The notes beneath the pieces are model-generated. The model worked only from the letters and a program-made list of their open reading frames with translations, did no database searches and had not been told where the DNA came from. From Neurospora tetraspora (Eukaryota > Ascomycota > Sordariomycetes > Sordariales > Sordariaceae), in contig NW_026944383.1 of assembly GCF_033439725.1 (NCBI RefSeq), positions 4,154,001-4,218,000 of the forward strand: a stretch of 64,000 nt of DNA. Direction: 5' to 3'. The position numbers were made by a program, and so were the translations under genes. This document shows positions 45,083 to 56,046 of this stretch, one piece after another (the stretch's first letter is position 1; every line of letters starts with the position of its first letter).

Positions 45083-45507
45083 AAGAATACTTGAGAGGTG
45101 TGGAGTCGGGTGGGGTGGAGAGGAAGTATCGTCGTCTGCACGCGGTGTCTGCACGCGGTGTCTGCACGAGCTCTTACGAGGGTGGTCTGGGGACCATTGT
45201 TGGAAACACCAAAAAACCGTCAATAAGAGTTGGCGTGCAGACGAAACTCAGATTGCTATTGGTGCTTGGCTTGGAGGTGGATAGGGTGGATCAATCGGTA
45301 CATTGTGTCTTGGCGAATGCGCGTGCAGAGACGACAATTCCAAGCTTAGCCAAGGCGCTAGAAGAAAAAAGGCACGGGCGTCGACGAAAGAAGGAAAGCG
45401 ACTTTGGTAAAAGAAGAGGTTATCCATTTGCATTGTAACCAAGCCTCTAAAACTCGTTGAAAACCCTCTGCACGAGCCGGGCGTGCAGTTTGCCGATCAG
45501 GGCCTTA

Positions 45508-47392
45508 ATCCCGATTTTAGAACATGGACATCGATCCCCTGGCTCCCATCCGGACTCCGCTTGATCCCCGTCCGTCTACAGGCACAACCACTCGTGCCCA
45601 TTGTTCGTTGTCCTCCATTCGCTCCTATCATAACATATTGTAGCACGAGGCCGAACTGAAGAGGAACATACTTGTAAGTAAATCCACCGCAGGATCGAGC
45701 ATGATATTCCCCACATCAAGTGTCTTCAACACAGAACGAAATTCCCTTCTCGTCCACTCAAACGGGACCCCTCCAGGTCAAGACCAACTTTCAGACCGCA
45801 CCATTTTCATATGCTTGTTTCTTCATTGGAAACGATGAGCCGCATGATGTCTGAGGTAGCGCCCAGGCGTGCTTCTCACCCGACAGTACGGTTAAGACGG
45901 CACTTTCATCTTCGCCAAGTGGGAAACCCTCACAATGTCAACAAGGCATCCCATGTCATACATAGTTGAGGTCATGTCCAATTTCCAGAAGCCTCGATAT
46001 CAGGAAGGAGATCGACACTTTCATCCTTCTCTTCACTTCAAAACTTACAATCACTGTCTGTGCTGCTGACAATTACACATCAGGCTGCCATCGGCCTCGC
46101 GATTCGAAACATACTGCTGAACCTCCAAATCTGTACAATATCTATCCAAGACCGATTCGCAACAAGGATGTGACTCGGCCCATGCTCATCCTGAGACATG
46201 TCATCCCCCCGGAGGATGCCCAATACACTTCACTTCTAAAACCCTCAATCTCTTCTACCATGGCGTTTCAATACTACACGCTCGAGTCGAGTGGGAATTT
46301 ACAATTTCTCACGTGGGAGCAAGCCGTTTCTCATCATGTTCACTCTATTTGTCATGATGAATGAGCACCCGGAACCCAACTTAAAGATACTCCTGGAGAC
46401 TTTGGAGTTGTGATCCCGATGCCGAGCCGATGTTGTGCAGTGCACCCAATCAACCCCCGACTGTTTCAAACGCCATGTTGGCACATGGATGTTGCTTCTC
46501 TAACTAACCACAGACGTGATGATAACATCAACCACCGGCGGGACGGCGATCTTTCCTCCCCGGTTTCTAGCTTTGACGGAATACCCGATTCGGTTTTTCA
46601 TGCTGTTGGTGGTTGTCTTTGAAGAAGCGGCACTCTTTGTGAACTTTCTGATACCCAAGATATCGTAAACTCAGCTCCATGCGTAGGAGTTGATACAACA
46701 TGAATGCTGTTGTAAGGCCTTCATGTCCCTTTTCAAGTGGAGTTAATCGCTTGGCTGAACGAAAGGATTATCAGAACGAAACATGGCTACCCAGGTCCAA
46801 CACGATATTGGGCCGACTTGGCAGGAGAGTAGGCAATGTTGACCAATATGTACATGAGGGATCTCAAGAATGTTCCTCAGTGATGTTAAATCAGAGAATG
46901 AGGGCAGGTTAGCTTTTTTTTTTTTTTTTCCCATGCCACAGAGGGGAATCTCCCCAAGACGGTTGACATCCGACATGTAAAGACCAAATTGACGCTTGAG
47001 GGGTATCTCAGGCACGTTAATGTACACTTTACATACGCACATACATGTGATGAAGACCACCTAGCATACCTTGGACCTACGTGATGCAAATAATTGCAGA
47101 CATAGACATGCGTTTCGAGGTAAACAGCATATTTGCCGCCTTTGCCGCCCAAGGGTCTCTCAAAACAAGACATTAACCATTACCAGGGCTTGACAAACCC
47201 ATCCAGTGCCTGGCGCCCTGATCCATATCCTAATTCTGTACCCAAAACATCACAGAAATGCCCCTTCCCAAACCCGATAACTTCAACCAAACGAACCGCT
47301 GCAAAGATGCATATGCGAAACGCTCATTACGATCATGATTCATACTCTTCCAACGCCAAGGTCCACAAGAAACGCCTTCCACCAGGCCTGTT
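45508..47392. other. Intergenic region
   Basis: About 1.9 kb between the nested transposons and the 3' end of the nuclease gene, with a T-run near 46914-46930. No gene supported. Confidence 0.5.
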
Positions 47393-48552
47393 CTATAGGT
47401 CGCCCAACATCATCATGGGCTTTTGTTCCGCAATAACAACGTCCGGCCGGCTTGGTAGGGTTGGTGGGCTTATTGTCTCGTTCTTGCCAATAGCCGCGAC
47501 GATAAGATCGAGCCAGGCAGCCAGACGATAACCGGCCTTTGCGATCTGCAACTCGACGACGGGGGCGGCGGCTTCAAAGTAGGCGCCGCCGAGCTCCTGG
47601 TCGCGGATGGCTTCGGGGCCTTCGGGGAGGACTAGTGAAGGAAGCAGTGTTAACTGACGGTTCCCTGGCAGACAAAAAGAGACACGAAGAAACAGAGGAC
47701 AAAACTTACCAACAGTGCAAACATGCGCATTCCCCTCAACCGCCCACTCCAGCGCAATCTCGCTCGCCTCCTTCAGCTCCAACCCCTTCACCCACTCACT
47801 ACTATTCGCCTTATACTGACCACTCCTGATCTCCTCCGCCAGCGCATCCGCCCACTTCTTGGCCGCCGGGAACGGCCTCCTGCCCACACCATGCTTCTTG
47901 TGCGTGACGATCTTCTCCGCAATGCTCGAGTCCCAAACGTGGTGCAAGTTAAACCGCCTCTCATCAAAGAACACGGATATCCCGTTGCCGCCCTTCTCCA
48001 CGTCCTCCGTGTGCAGCGGCTGGTGGATGTCGCCCACAAAATGGATCACGAACTTGGCCGCCTGCGCGCGCTCGACCACGTGTAGCGATTGGTCTAGCAA
48101 GCGAGAGGTGTAGTTCTGGATGGCGCTGACCACGCATCCCTCGGGCTTGCAGTCGCGCTCGTAGACGATGCCGCATGAATCGGGAGGTGAGTCCTTCGCG
48201 TCGATGTAGTGCAAGGGGCCGGTCCATCGGCCCCATTTGGTGTACCGGATCGAGTCGGCCCAGGTGGCTACGTTGGCGAGGTAATCGGCGGTGTCGTTGC
48301 GCAGGAGGGTGTGGAAGTAGGACGCGGTGGAGTTGGAGACGAAGTTGCTGGCGAGGTAGGCGACGGTGATGTGTCCGAAGCCTGGTGTTGTTGGGCGGTG
48401 TGTGTTAGTGGTGGTTCAGTTCCTGCGATTGTTCGCTTATATGGGGGAGAAAGGGAAAGGAAGGAGAATTGGTTGTTTTCCGTACCTCCCCATGCTGAAG
48501 CGCCTCCGGCTAAGAAGGCGGAGGTGCCTATTGTAACTGATGATAGCTTCAT
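47393..48552 (-). CDS. Secreted S1/P1-type nuclease
   Basis: Exons 48486-48552, 47710-48381 and 47393-47631 give 325 residues. It is a zinc-dependent, single-strand-preferring extracellular nuclease/3'-nucleotidase. A signal peptide (MKLSSVTIGTSAFLAGGASA) ends just before the mature N-terminal Trp, whose amino group binds zinc in this family (WGGFGHITVAYLAS, also the first His). The other trinuclear-zinc ligands are visible: ADSIRYTKWGRWTGPLHYID (Asp, His), FVIHFVGDIHQPLH (His, Asp, His) and NLHHVWD (His, Asp). NYTS and other N-glycosylation sites are present. A C-terminal extension of about 30 residues (NETISPPTLPSRPDVV...) follows the fold. The residues around 47710/47631 depend on the GTAAGT...CACTAG intron. 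Confidence 0.95.
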
Positions 48553-50008
48553 GGTGGTGTCGTTTGTGTTACTGCTGGATAGGAGACGGTGATGCGCCGT
48601 ACAAGATTCGCAACACTGCTGGCAAGGAAACGATTGGTGATATGATCACAGCAGACAAACAAATCCTGGATAAATTCCCTGAAAACGGGAAAGTTGATGA
48701 TGTTCCGGAAGGTTGTCTTTTCCAAGTCAAGTTCCAAACACGCGCTCAGCTCACTTGATGTCTCCCAGTCGATCAGCTGCACCGCCCTGGGGTCCGATGG
48801 CGATAAGCTTTGATACCGCCTTTTCCCAGGGACCCAGAGGCGTCATATCGGTACCGACGCCATCAGCTTGGGCCATAGCCGATCAAAAGACTCCTCTAAA
48901 CACGCGAAGGTTGCTACGGGGACGCTGCAGCGAATGAACGCGGGCGATAAATCCCACGTGAGCCTATCACACTGTGCCGTTTGAAGTGGCTTGTGAGTGT
49001 TGTCAGTGCTTGTTTCTCTCGAGACTCTCTCACGTTTCTCCCTCTTGGTGTTGTTCTTCTTCCTCTACGAGCACCTGGTGTTCATGATTCGAGTTCCAGA
49101 TACTGACGGGAAAGCCCGTGCATGCAGTGCAGCAGTCGCAGTTCGGATGCAGGCTCGACTTGCAACTCGAGGGAGTCGAAGGTTGAGGTGCTGGCCTTGG
49201 CATGATGACAAAAGTCTCCACTCGTGCCGGCGACAAGAGAGTGAGGGGACTCCCACAAAGAGGTTCCAGGTTTTCAATGGCTCGTCACTGGTTGGACGGC
49301 GGCTGGAATGATTGGCCCATCTCAGGCTACCGGAGCTGTCAAAGACCCCATTTTCCCCATATTTCTCCATCACAGCGCCAGGATGGGCCAGAGCTGAAGG
49401 CGATCTCGGCGATACTGCAGGGGATAGATCAGGGTTCCTTGTGATGCAATTGTGCCTCCCGTCAAGGTCTCGAAAAGAAAGGTCCTCCAACCACAACAGC
49501 GACGAGAGAAAAAAAAAACAGAGCAAAAGCTGCTGAAAAGCGGCGAACTGAATGCTACGCTTGCGCAGGACGGCGTATCTTGGTACTACAATCCCGCAGC
49601 ACGGATCATACCGTGACACTCGTGATACTTTTTGAATGGCACTTGGATGGCTAGTTATGCCATTTTCGGTATCGGCCACACAGATGATCTTTCCCTTATC
49701 TCTCGAGTCAACCGCCTCTTGATAACGAGACCTGCTGACTCGAATTGTCTCTGACTCTTTTTCTTTTGCAACGGTTCATACTTCAGGTTCCTATCCTATT
49801 GCCATCCTTTGACTATTCTTCCAGTGCCTTCAACCAAACAAGAAACCAACATCGACTGCATTCGGCGGGTTAGCCTCCTTCCGTTTCGGTACTTGAGCAG
49901 GACTCTACCAGGCCTGGGAAACAAACAGCATCTCGCCGTCCATCCAACTTTCCATTTCTGTCGCCTTCATCTTTTGAGGTCTCGCCGATTTCCGTACCCG
50001 CGGGCGAC
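48553..50008. other. Divergent promoter region
   Basis: About 1.45 kb between the nuclease (minus) and the PQ-loop transporter (plus), so it should contain both promoters. A 204-codon minus frame here lacks coding character. No element seen. Confidence 0.5.
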
Positions 50009-51304
50009 ATGGAAGCCCTCTCCAAAGCGCCCGATGTGGGCGAGGCACTCTCGGGAGTGTTTGGAAGTGTCAGCTTGACGGCCTGGATATGTCTCTTGGT
50101 GAGCATCTACTTGCTGCTTTCCCTTTTTTCGGCCTGCCATTGCCAATCGAAATCATAATGCTGACCGTTGTCCTCAATCCCAGCTGCCGCAACTGATTAC
50201 AAACTACAAAGCCAAGAGCGCTGATGGCCTGTCCATGAACTTCCTCATTATATGGCTGTTGGGCGATATAGCGAATCTCTTTGGTAAGTGGCAACCAAGG
50301 AACCTACCGCACCTACCTCCGATACATGTCCTAGAGGTAGTATCTCCAATTAATTCGGCTGCTGACTTCCTCTCTTGTTCGAAACAGGCGCACTCTGGAC
50401 AAGTCTGGCACCAACCGCTGTAGCACTTGCCTTGTACTTTTGTTTCGCCGACCTGGTCCTCATTGGTCAATGCAGCTACTACAACGCTGTCAACGCACGC
50501 CGCCGCACCCGCAGCGAGAGACACGCCCGAGGTGCACGACATTCCTCTACCGAGACACACGAGACCGACACAACGGCTGTAGAGGATCCTTCTGAGCACG
50601 ACCCATTGCTGGACCATGACCAACACCATCATCAGCACCCACGTCGGTCGCGCAGCGATTCTTCTGGATTGCCGGGCTCTCACCGTCGACACTCGATGCG
50701 CCACAGGGAGAGCACTCTCGACCCATTGACCAGGATCGTTACGGGTGAAGACGATACTCCTGACAGCAACCCATGGCTGCACAATGCCCTCAGCTTGGTA
50801 GCTGTCTGGGTCGTTGGTGCTGCAGGTTGGTTCATCAGCTACAAGATGGGCGCGTGGGATGTTGAGGATGGGTTACCTGATGGTGGAGACAACACGGTTT
50901 CGAGACAGCCACAGGCCGTTATTGGCATGATCCTGGGCTATTTCAGCGCCGCATGCTACTTGTGGTACGTATCTAACCCTGTTGTTTCGGCCCATTGACT
51001 CGGTGTGACCATTGGGCTTCAGGAAGCTAACCAATGCCATAGCGCTCGAATCCCTCAAATCATCAAGAATTACCGTGAGAAGTCTTGCGAGGGCCTCGCC
51101 CTGTTGTTCTTCCTGCTCTCGCTCACGGGCAACTTCACCTATGGAGCAAGCGTGATCGCCTACTCTCAGGAGAGAGACTATGTTGTCAGAGCCCTCCCTT
51201 GGCTTCTGGGCTCGCTCGGTACTATGCTGGAAGACTTCGTCATCTTTGCCCAGTTCAGACTCTACTCGCCGCAGCGTGAGCCAAAGACACACGGTAACGC
51301 TTGA
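50009..51304 (+). CDS. PQ-loop vacuolar/lysosomal cationic amino-acid transporter
   Basis: Four exons (50009-50098, 50184-50283, 50388-50964, 51043-51304), all GT-AG, give 342 residues. The two PQ-loop repeats are LLPQLITNYKAKSADGLSMN (near residue 30) and ARIPQIIKNYREKSCEGLAL (near residue 257), each starting a helix bundle, for seven predicted membrane spans. A His/Arg/Ser-rich cytosolic loop (about 110-200) separates them and contains EDPSEHDPLLDHD, where the D-P-L-L is a dileucine-type sorting signal that fits vacuolar targeting. Layout and repeats match yeast Ypq1-3/Rtc2 and human PQLC2, which export Arg, Lys and His from the vacuole or lysosome. Confidence 0.92.
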
Positions 51305-52443
51305 AGAGCTGGCTCTTCGCCTACACGAAGCAAACGACACACATATGATGGAAGACACGGCCTATTTTGAGGATGGGGATCAGCGTCTATGGGTTTAATG
51401 GAATTATCTGGCAACGGTATGTGATGGATGTTTTTTGGGTACTTGGTTATGGTCGCATGTTGTTTTTCTTTTTGTTTTCCGGGATGGCATGTAAAAGCTC
51501 GTTATTTTCAAGATTGATTAAGGCATGGCGCAAGGATGAAGGAGACATGATTATTTCCGCATTCTAAATCTCTTTGGGCTTCTCGCATCTTTGCACCATT
51601 TTGTCATTTTCAGTACTATTTGTCGACAGCACGCTTAGTCTGGAGTCTTTTTGAGTTTCGCTCATATCTTTTCCTCCCTTTCTGACAGGCATAAAGTTTA
51701 GGTTGGTGCTTCTTGCCGGTCTCATCAATGGGGAACATTGCTGTTGAGCCGCTTCCTGTGACTTTCCCCTGCCAGTTGCCTCTCTCCTGCAGCGTAACGC
51801 TCCCGGTATACATGAGAAGAATGGTGCGAATACGTTCTTGTCAAGTTTCCACGTCGGTTGGCTTCCACCGGGCACCGGCAGTGGCACTTGAGTCGACCAT
51901 AACATCGTAACCATAACATCGTACAGGTGGCACCTGCTGTATCGATCTCTGGGATGGGACGATCAATGGGCGCTTCTTTCCTCTTGGTCCCTGCAGAAAA
52001 TTCTCCAGCTTGTTCGTTCTTGCTGTTCAAAAGTGGCTAAAACGATATGCGGCCATGTGATTCATGAGACTTCGACGGATCATAACTACCCCCGGATCAT
52101 GACACCCAATTTCAAGACGGTCAAAGTTGGGTCAAAGCGGTTGTTCCTTCTCATGAGAACCCCTTTACATGTCGGTTCGATTTCCGAGCAGTCACGGCCC
52201 TCCATGCACAACCAATTCACCTTCTCGCATAGGGCAAGGGTTTATGTTGCTCTCTGGCAAGCCGGAACACGCAGAACCACATGTTTCTTCCTTTTGAACC
52301 CAAGGTTTCGGGATATGTATCTCACGAACGCCTGTCCTGATCACTTCCGCGACTCACCAAACCTCTCATTCTACGTTTGCAACATCTGATCCTACGCAGC
52401 AGCCATTCTTCAAGTTTAGACCATCAAGTTTATCATCGCCACG
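51305..52443. other. Intergenic region
   Basis: About 1.1 kb: 3' UTR of the transporter and promoter of the DUF6604 gene. No gene seen. Confidence 0.5.
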
Positions 52444-55353
52444 ATGCCGCCCACCGAGGATATACTGTACGCACCGCCCAAATCGTATCTAGCTTACAAG
52501 CGCAATTCGAAACTTCTTCTCTGTTGGATTGTCCGCACTGTTCATTCAATCATCAAGTCTTGGGATACGACTCGGCAACATGATCTTAACCTGACATTGT
52601 TGGAAGTTTTCAGCGCTGGTCCACCAGGGCAGAATTGGCCGAAAGAGTTACTTGCTGATCCAGCCCGAGCTGGATTTTTCAACCAAGTCAGACTCTACAA
52701 CTTTTGCAGGTTCATTGGCCTCCATATGGATGTTATCCCCCCGTCTATTCTGGCCTTGTTTGTGAATATAATCGACACAAGAGTCACTGCTTTTACTACA
52801 TGGCAGGCGCTCGCAGCCAGGCGCCCACGCGCCGAGGACATGGAGCATTCTCGAACCCTTGGGTCTGATATCCGCGCTTTCTGGAAGGCCTTTAACGCCC
52901 TCAGAGGCTTTTCTTGGATGTTAACTTCCCCTGGAGATCCAAGTGTCTCGTCCATTTTGAAATATGACATACCGGAGAGCGAAGAAGATATTGATCGTCT
53001 GGTCCCCGACAAATTCCCCATCAAGCCCGGGCGTCGTAACAAGTCAAAGAGACCAGAAAATGAAGCCAGATTCAACAAGATCAAAGCCACTCTCCCGCCT
53101 GATGACTTGCCATTAAGTCGCTATGACATCGACGACCCTTGCTATTTAAACGGCCGTTTCAATTCCTACGGGAACGCTTGGGGAATGGCAGTTTACGACC
53201 TGTTCAAGGAGTTCGTGCGCCTCAGAAAATTTCTCCACGATACCTGGAAAGAGGTTATCTTCGACGGCCTCAACAGCACCGTGGCCGGGGCAGTTGGCAT
53301 TGCGGCCATGAATCTCATTGTCAAATACCATCACGACAATACTCCTGAAGGATTAGGTTACATCAGCATGATCGAATATTTTACGGGTTATAAAAATCCT
53401 GAGGATTATGTTCAACCGTTTTCTGCGTCCGTTTACCGAGTTCGTGGTGACGGCTCATGTTCAGAAAAGGTTGAAAATCAAAGTGTGGACATGAAGGAAC
53501 AGTTCATGATATACACGTTCGAATCACTTTTTGAGTTCCTTTCCGACTTTCACGCCACACAAACCGGAAAGCCCACCGAGCGCATGGCAAAGCTTCTCCA
53601 GAACTGGGATCCCAGCGTTGACCTAATGGGGCTTACGAAAGAAGAATACCTACAGTGGCGTCATCTATATACCATCAAGCTTCTTTACTCGCTTGTCGAC
53701 GAATACATTGTTCCTATCCTGAGGTCCAAAGAATTCGACGGAGATTGGAAAAAGGTCGTCTGGGACCCGAAAGGCCCATCCGGAGACAACTTGGGTGGAT
53801 CAGGTTCATATCAGCATGAAGCCTTTTTGTCCAGCATCGCCAAACTTGCTATGAAAAAGCCCTCGCCTACCGGTGACTCAACTCGACACAGCATTGTGCC
53901 TACCACAGTCTTCATACTACAACACATGGTGGATTCTTTTACTGTGTCAAGGGGCTGGCTGCATGACCCCATCCGGGGGAATATTTTTGTCCAACCGCCT
54001 TCTGCCGATGTCTTCTGTCCCGCGCGTGATTTGGCGCTGTTCTTGGGTGTCAAGCTTGATGACTCTACCAACCTCGTTGGACCCGGCTTTTCGACTTCTT
54101 TCCACTTGCTGGATGGCTTGTTGTGGATTGATGAGCAGCTCAAGTTGCTGGATGGCTTGTTGTGGATTAACGAACAAACCGGAGAGCCCCAGGTTGATGA
54201 GGAGCCGCTCAATTTCCTAAAGCAGGCGGCTAAAGTTTGCTCCGCTGCCATAAATTTTCAAGCAACAAGACAGGACCAAGGCGCGGGTTCGAACTTCCTG
54301 TGGGGTTGCTCCCCCTTCCATTGCACTGAAGTTCTTGTGCAGACCCTGACGAGTTCCAACTATATCTCCAGAGTCCTGTACTTTGGTTTCTATGAGCCTG
54401 TACTCCTGGTACACTTGCACAATATGTTGGTTCATGAAGGATACATGAAAAAGTCCCCTCGGGCATTTCTTTTCTTGAAGGGATTTTTTGACGATTTGTT
54501 GACTGAGGAGGCAAAGACACCGGAAGGCGGTGCCCACTACGACCGAGCCTTAAAGAATGCCCTAGATTGTTTTGGCACAGGGTTTCCGCTCTCGACATTC
54601 AATCGTCTGTACGTTCAAAAATACAGAATCGAGGGCATCGGACGCCTAGAGAATCTGCAAAGATTCATGGAGAACACTACCACCGGTGAGGAGAAACGGG
54701 TCGTGCAGGTCAAGGGGCATGGCTCAAGCAACAATCACAAATCTATCATCAAAGGCGGCCGTGACCGCGCGAAGGCAATTATGGAGGGAATACAGGCCGT
54801 CGACTTCAAGCTCAAGGAATTGGTTCCCGGGAAGCTGCTCGAAGGGCCGGGTGGCAGCAAGGTCATGGTGAACTTTCGCGATGTCCTTGAACTGTTGAAG
54901 GCCGAGGTCACCATTGGCGTACATGGCAGTCGATGCCTTGACGCTGTGAACCGCTTTTGGGTTACTGCCCGGTCAATGCTTCTGTTCGAATTCATCGAGA
55001 AAGAACTGGCCGATGCGAGGGACCCGTTGTACCTAGAAATATACGGAGACCCGGACTCAAAGGAGGTTGAAAACTCAAAGGAGGATGAAAGTGGTGGGAA
55101 TGGAGGAGGACGAGAGAACACCTTAGGTGCCAAGCGTGCGCGTTTAGTAGAGCGTCTCTTGTCGCGAAACCTGGATCCGCCTGGGACGAAGACCGCGATA
55201 GACATTGCCGTCCAAGCGTTTGAGGATGAGGAGCTGACCAATTTTCCGTGCACATATTGGGGGGATGAGGCAGATTTGGGAAGGAAGAGCAATGATGATA
55301 TAAGAAAGCGTCTGGAGAAGGGGCTGGCAAGGGCATCGTGTCCGTTCATGTAA
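52444..55353 (+). CDS. Large DUF6604-type fungal protein
   Basis: A single exon of 969 residues. The N-terminus (YAPPKSYLAYKRNSKLLLCW then a Leu/Val-rich helix and TVHSIIKSWDTT) fits the fungal DUF6604 domain, which heads many lineage-specific proteins, some with ankyrin repeats. No ankyrin, kinase or NTPase motif is visible here. Residues about 555-580 contain a near-perfect direct duplication (LLDGLLWIDEQLK then LLDGLLWINEQTG). A Lys/Glu-rich segment (about 870-905) precedes the end (FPCTYWGDEADLGRKSNDDI). Codon use is less C-biased than in neighbouring housekeeping genes, which suits a fast-evolving or weakly expressed gene. Function unknown. Confidence 0.75.
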   Translation: MPPTEDILYAPPKSYLAYKRNSKLLLCWIVRTVHSIIKSWDTTRQHDLNLTLLEVFSAGPPGQNWPKELLADPARAGFFNQVRLYNFCRFIGLHMDVIPPSILALFVNIIDTRVTAFTTWQALAARRPRAEDMEHSRTLGSDIRAFWKAFNALRGFSWMLTSPGDPSVSSILKYDIPESEEDIDRLVPDKFPIKPGRRNKSKRPENEARFNKIKATLPPDDLPLSRYDIDDPCYLNGRFNSYGNAWGMAVYDLFKEFVRLRKFLHDTWKEVIFDGLNSTVAGAVGIAAMNLIVKYHHDNTPEGLGYISMIEYFTGYKNPEDYVQPFSASVYRVRGDGSCSEKVENQSVDMKEQFMIYTFESLFEFLSDFHATQTGKPTERMAKLLQNWDPSVDLMGLTKEEYLQWRHLYTIKLLYSLVDEYIVPILRSKEFDGDWKKVVWDPKGPSGDNLGGSGSYQHEAFLSSIAKLAMKKPSPTGDSTRHSIVPTTVFILQHMVDSFTVSRGWLHDPIRGNIFVQPPSADVFCPARDLALFLGVKLDDSTNLVGPGFSTSFHLLDGLLWIDEQLKLLDGLLWINEQTGEPQVDEEPLNFLKQAAKVCSAAINFQATRQDQGAGSNFLWGCSPFHCTEVLVQTLTSSNYISRVLYFGFYEPVLLVHLHNMLVHEGYMKKSPRAFLFLKGFFDDLLTEEAKTPEGGAHYDRALKNALDCFGTGFPLSTFNRLYVQKYRIEGIGRLENLQRFMENTTTGEEKRVVQVKGHGSSNNHKSIIKGGRDRAKAIMEGIQAVDFKLKELVPGKLLEGPGGSKVMVNFRDVLELLKAEVTIGVHGSRCLDAVNRFWVTARSMLLFEFIEKELADARDPLYLEIYGDPDSKEVENSKEDESGGNGGGRENTLGAKRARLVERLLSRNLDPPGTKTAIDIAVQAFEDEELTNFPCTYWGDEADLGRKSNDDIRKRLEKGLARASCPFM

Positions 55354-55479
55354 CATTGTCAAGGGATCATCTTGTATAACATCGACGAAAGCCAGCGTTG
55401 TCATATCAACTTGGGCTTCATAGCGCAATCAAGTACTAAAATGAAGTTCTACTAGTGCTCTTCTTTGTACACAGTTCAC

Positions 55480-56030
55480 ATCTCCGTCGTGTTTGCCGTT
55501 TATCCCTCCTTGATGCCGGTTCCGCTGAGGGATGGTCTGCACAAGAGAGAGGGGGGGGAAAAGGGAAAGAAAGCAGAAAAGAACAAAAGGAGAAAGGAGA
55601 GAAACGAATAGAAGAAAAAGGAAATCTTGGGCGAGCTCTCAACACCATTTCTGCCGAATGATTGATGGTCTACATCAAAGAACTAAGAAAGCAAAATGCA
55701 AAGGCCTACCCTCAACACCACTTAAACGCTCTCAACATTCTTACACGCACAAAATCCCCGGCACTCAACGCAGAACTTGGGGCTCCACAGCAAGATAGAA
55801 ATTAATATCAAGTTCCAAGTACTCCTATATATGTATCCAGTACACAAACCCGTTGTGTTGTTTAGGTAATCCCTTCCTGACGCCAGGTCTGCCGAGTGAT
55901 GGTCTACATCAAAAAATAACAAACAAAAAGGCAAAGCCTGCTCTCAACATCATTTGAACGCCAAATCCCCAAAAGGCAAAATCTCCGATATTCGACACAG
56001 ATAATAGACAAGATTTTATCATCACATACA
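55480..56030. repeat. Degenerate spaced repeats between convergent genes
   Basis: Three related blocks. One at about 55490-55545 carries GGGATGGTCTGCACAAGAG, one at about 55650-55735 carries TGATGGTCTACATCAAAGAA, and one at about 55851-55960 carries TGATGGTCTACATCAAAAAA. The latter two are followed by AAGGC(A/C)TACCCTCAACACC-like and GCCTGCTCTCAACATCATTT sequence. The first and third also share the preceding CTTGATGCCGGTTCCGCTGA-like part, about 360 bp apart. They look like old, eroded duplications of non-coding DNA. Confidence 0.6.
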
Positions 56031-56046
56031 ACCGTTTACAGTGAGG

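Larger units (their letters stand above)
44393..45504. mobile_element. Harbinger-like MITE, split by a nested insertion
   Basis: Ends are inverted repeats of about 38 bp. The outer 29 bp are perfect (GGCCCTGATCGGCAAACTGC at 44393, continuing to 44421), and the reverse complement ends at 45504. It is flanked by TTA on both sides (44390-44392 and 45505-45507), the 3-bp target of PIF/Harbinger elements. Without the inserted copy B and its 9-bp duplication, the element would be about 465 bp. It has no transposase. The interior right part includes a tandem CTGCACGCGGTGT repeat near 45135-45165. Confidence 0.75.

Noticed and set aside
49065-49679. 204-codon minus-strand frame
   Set aside because: Lies in a divergent promoter region with no coding signature or homology I recognise.
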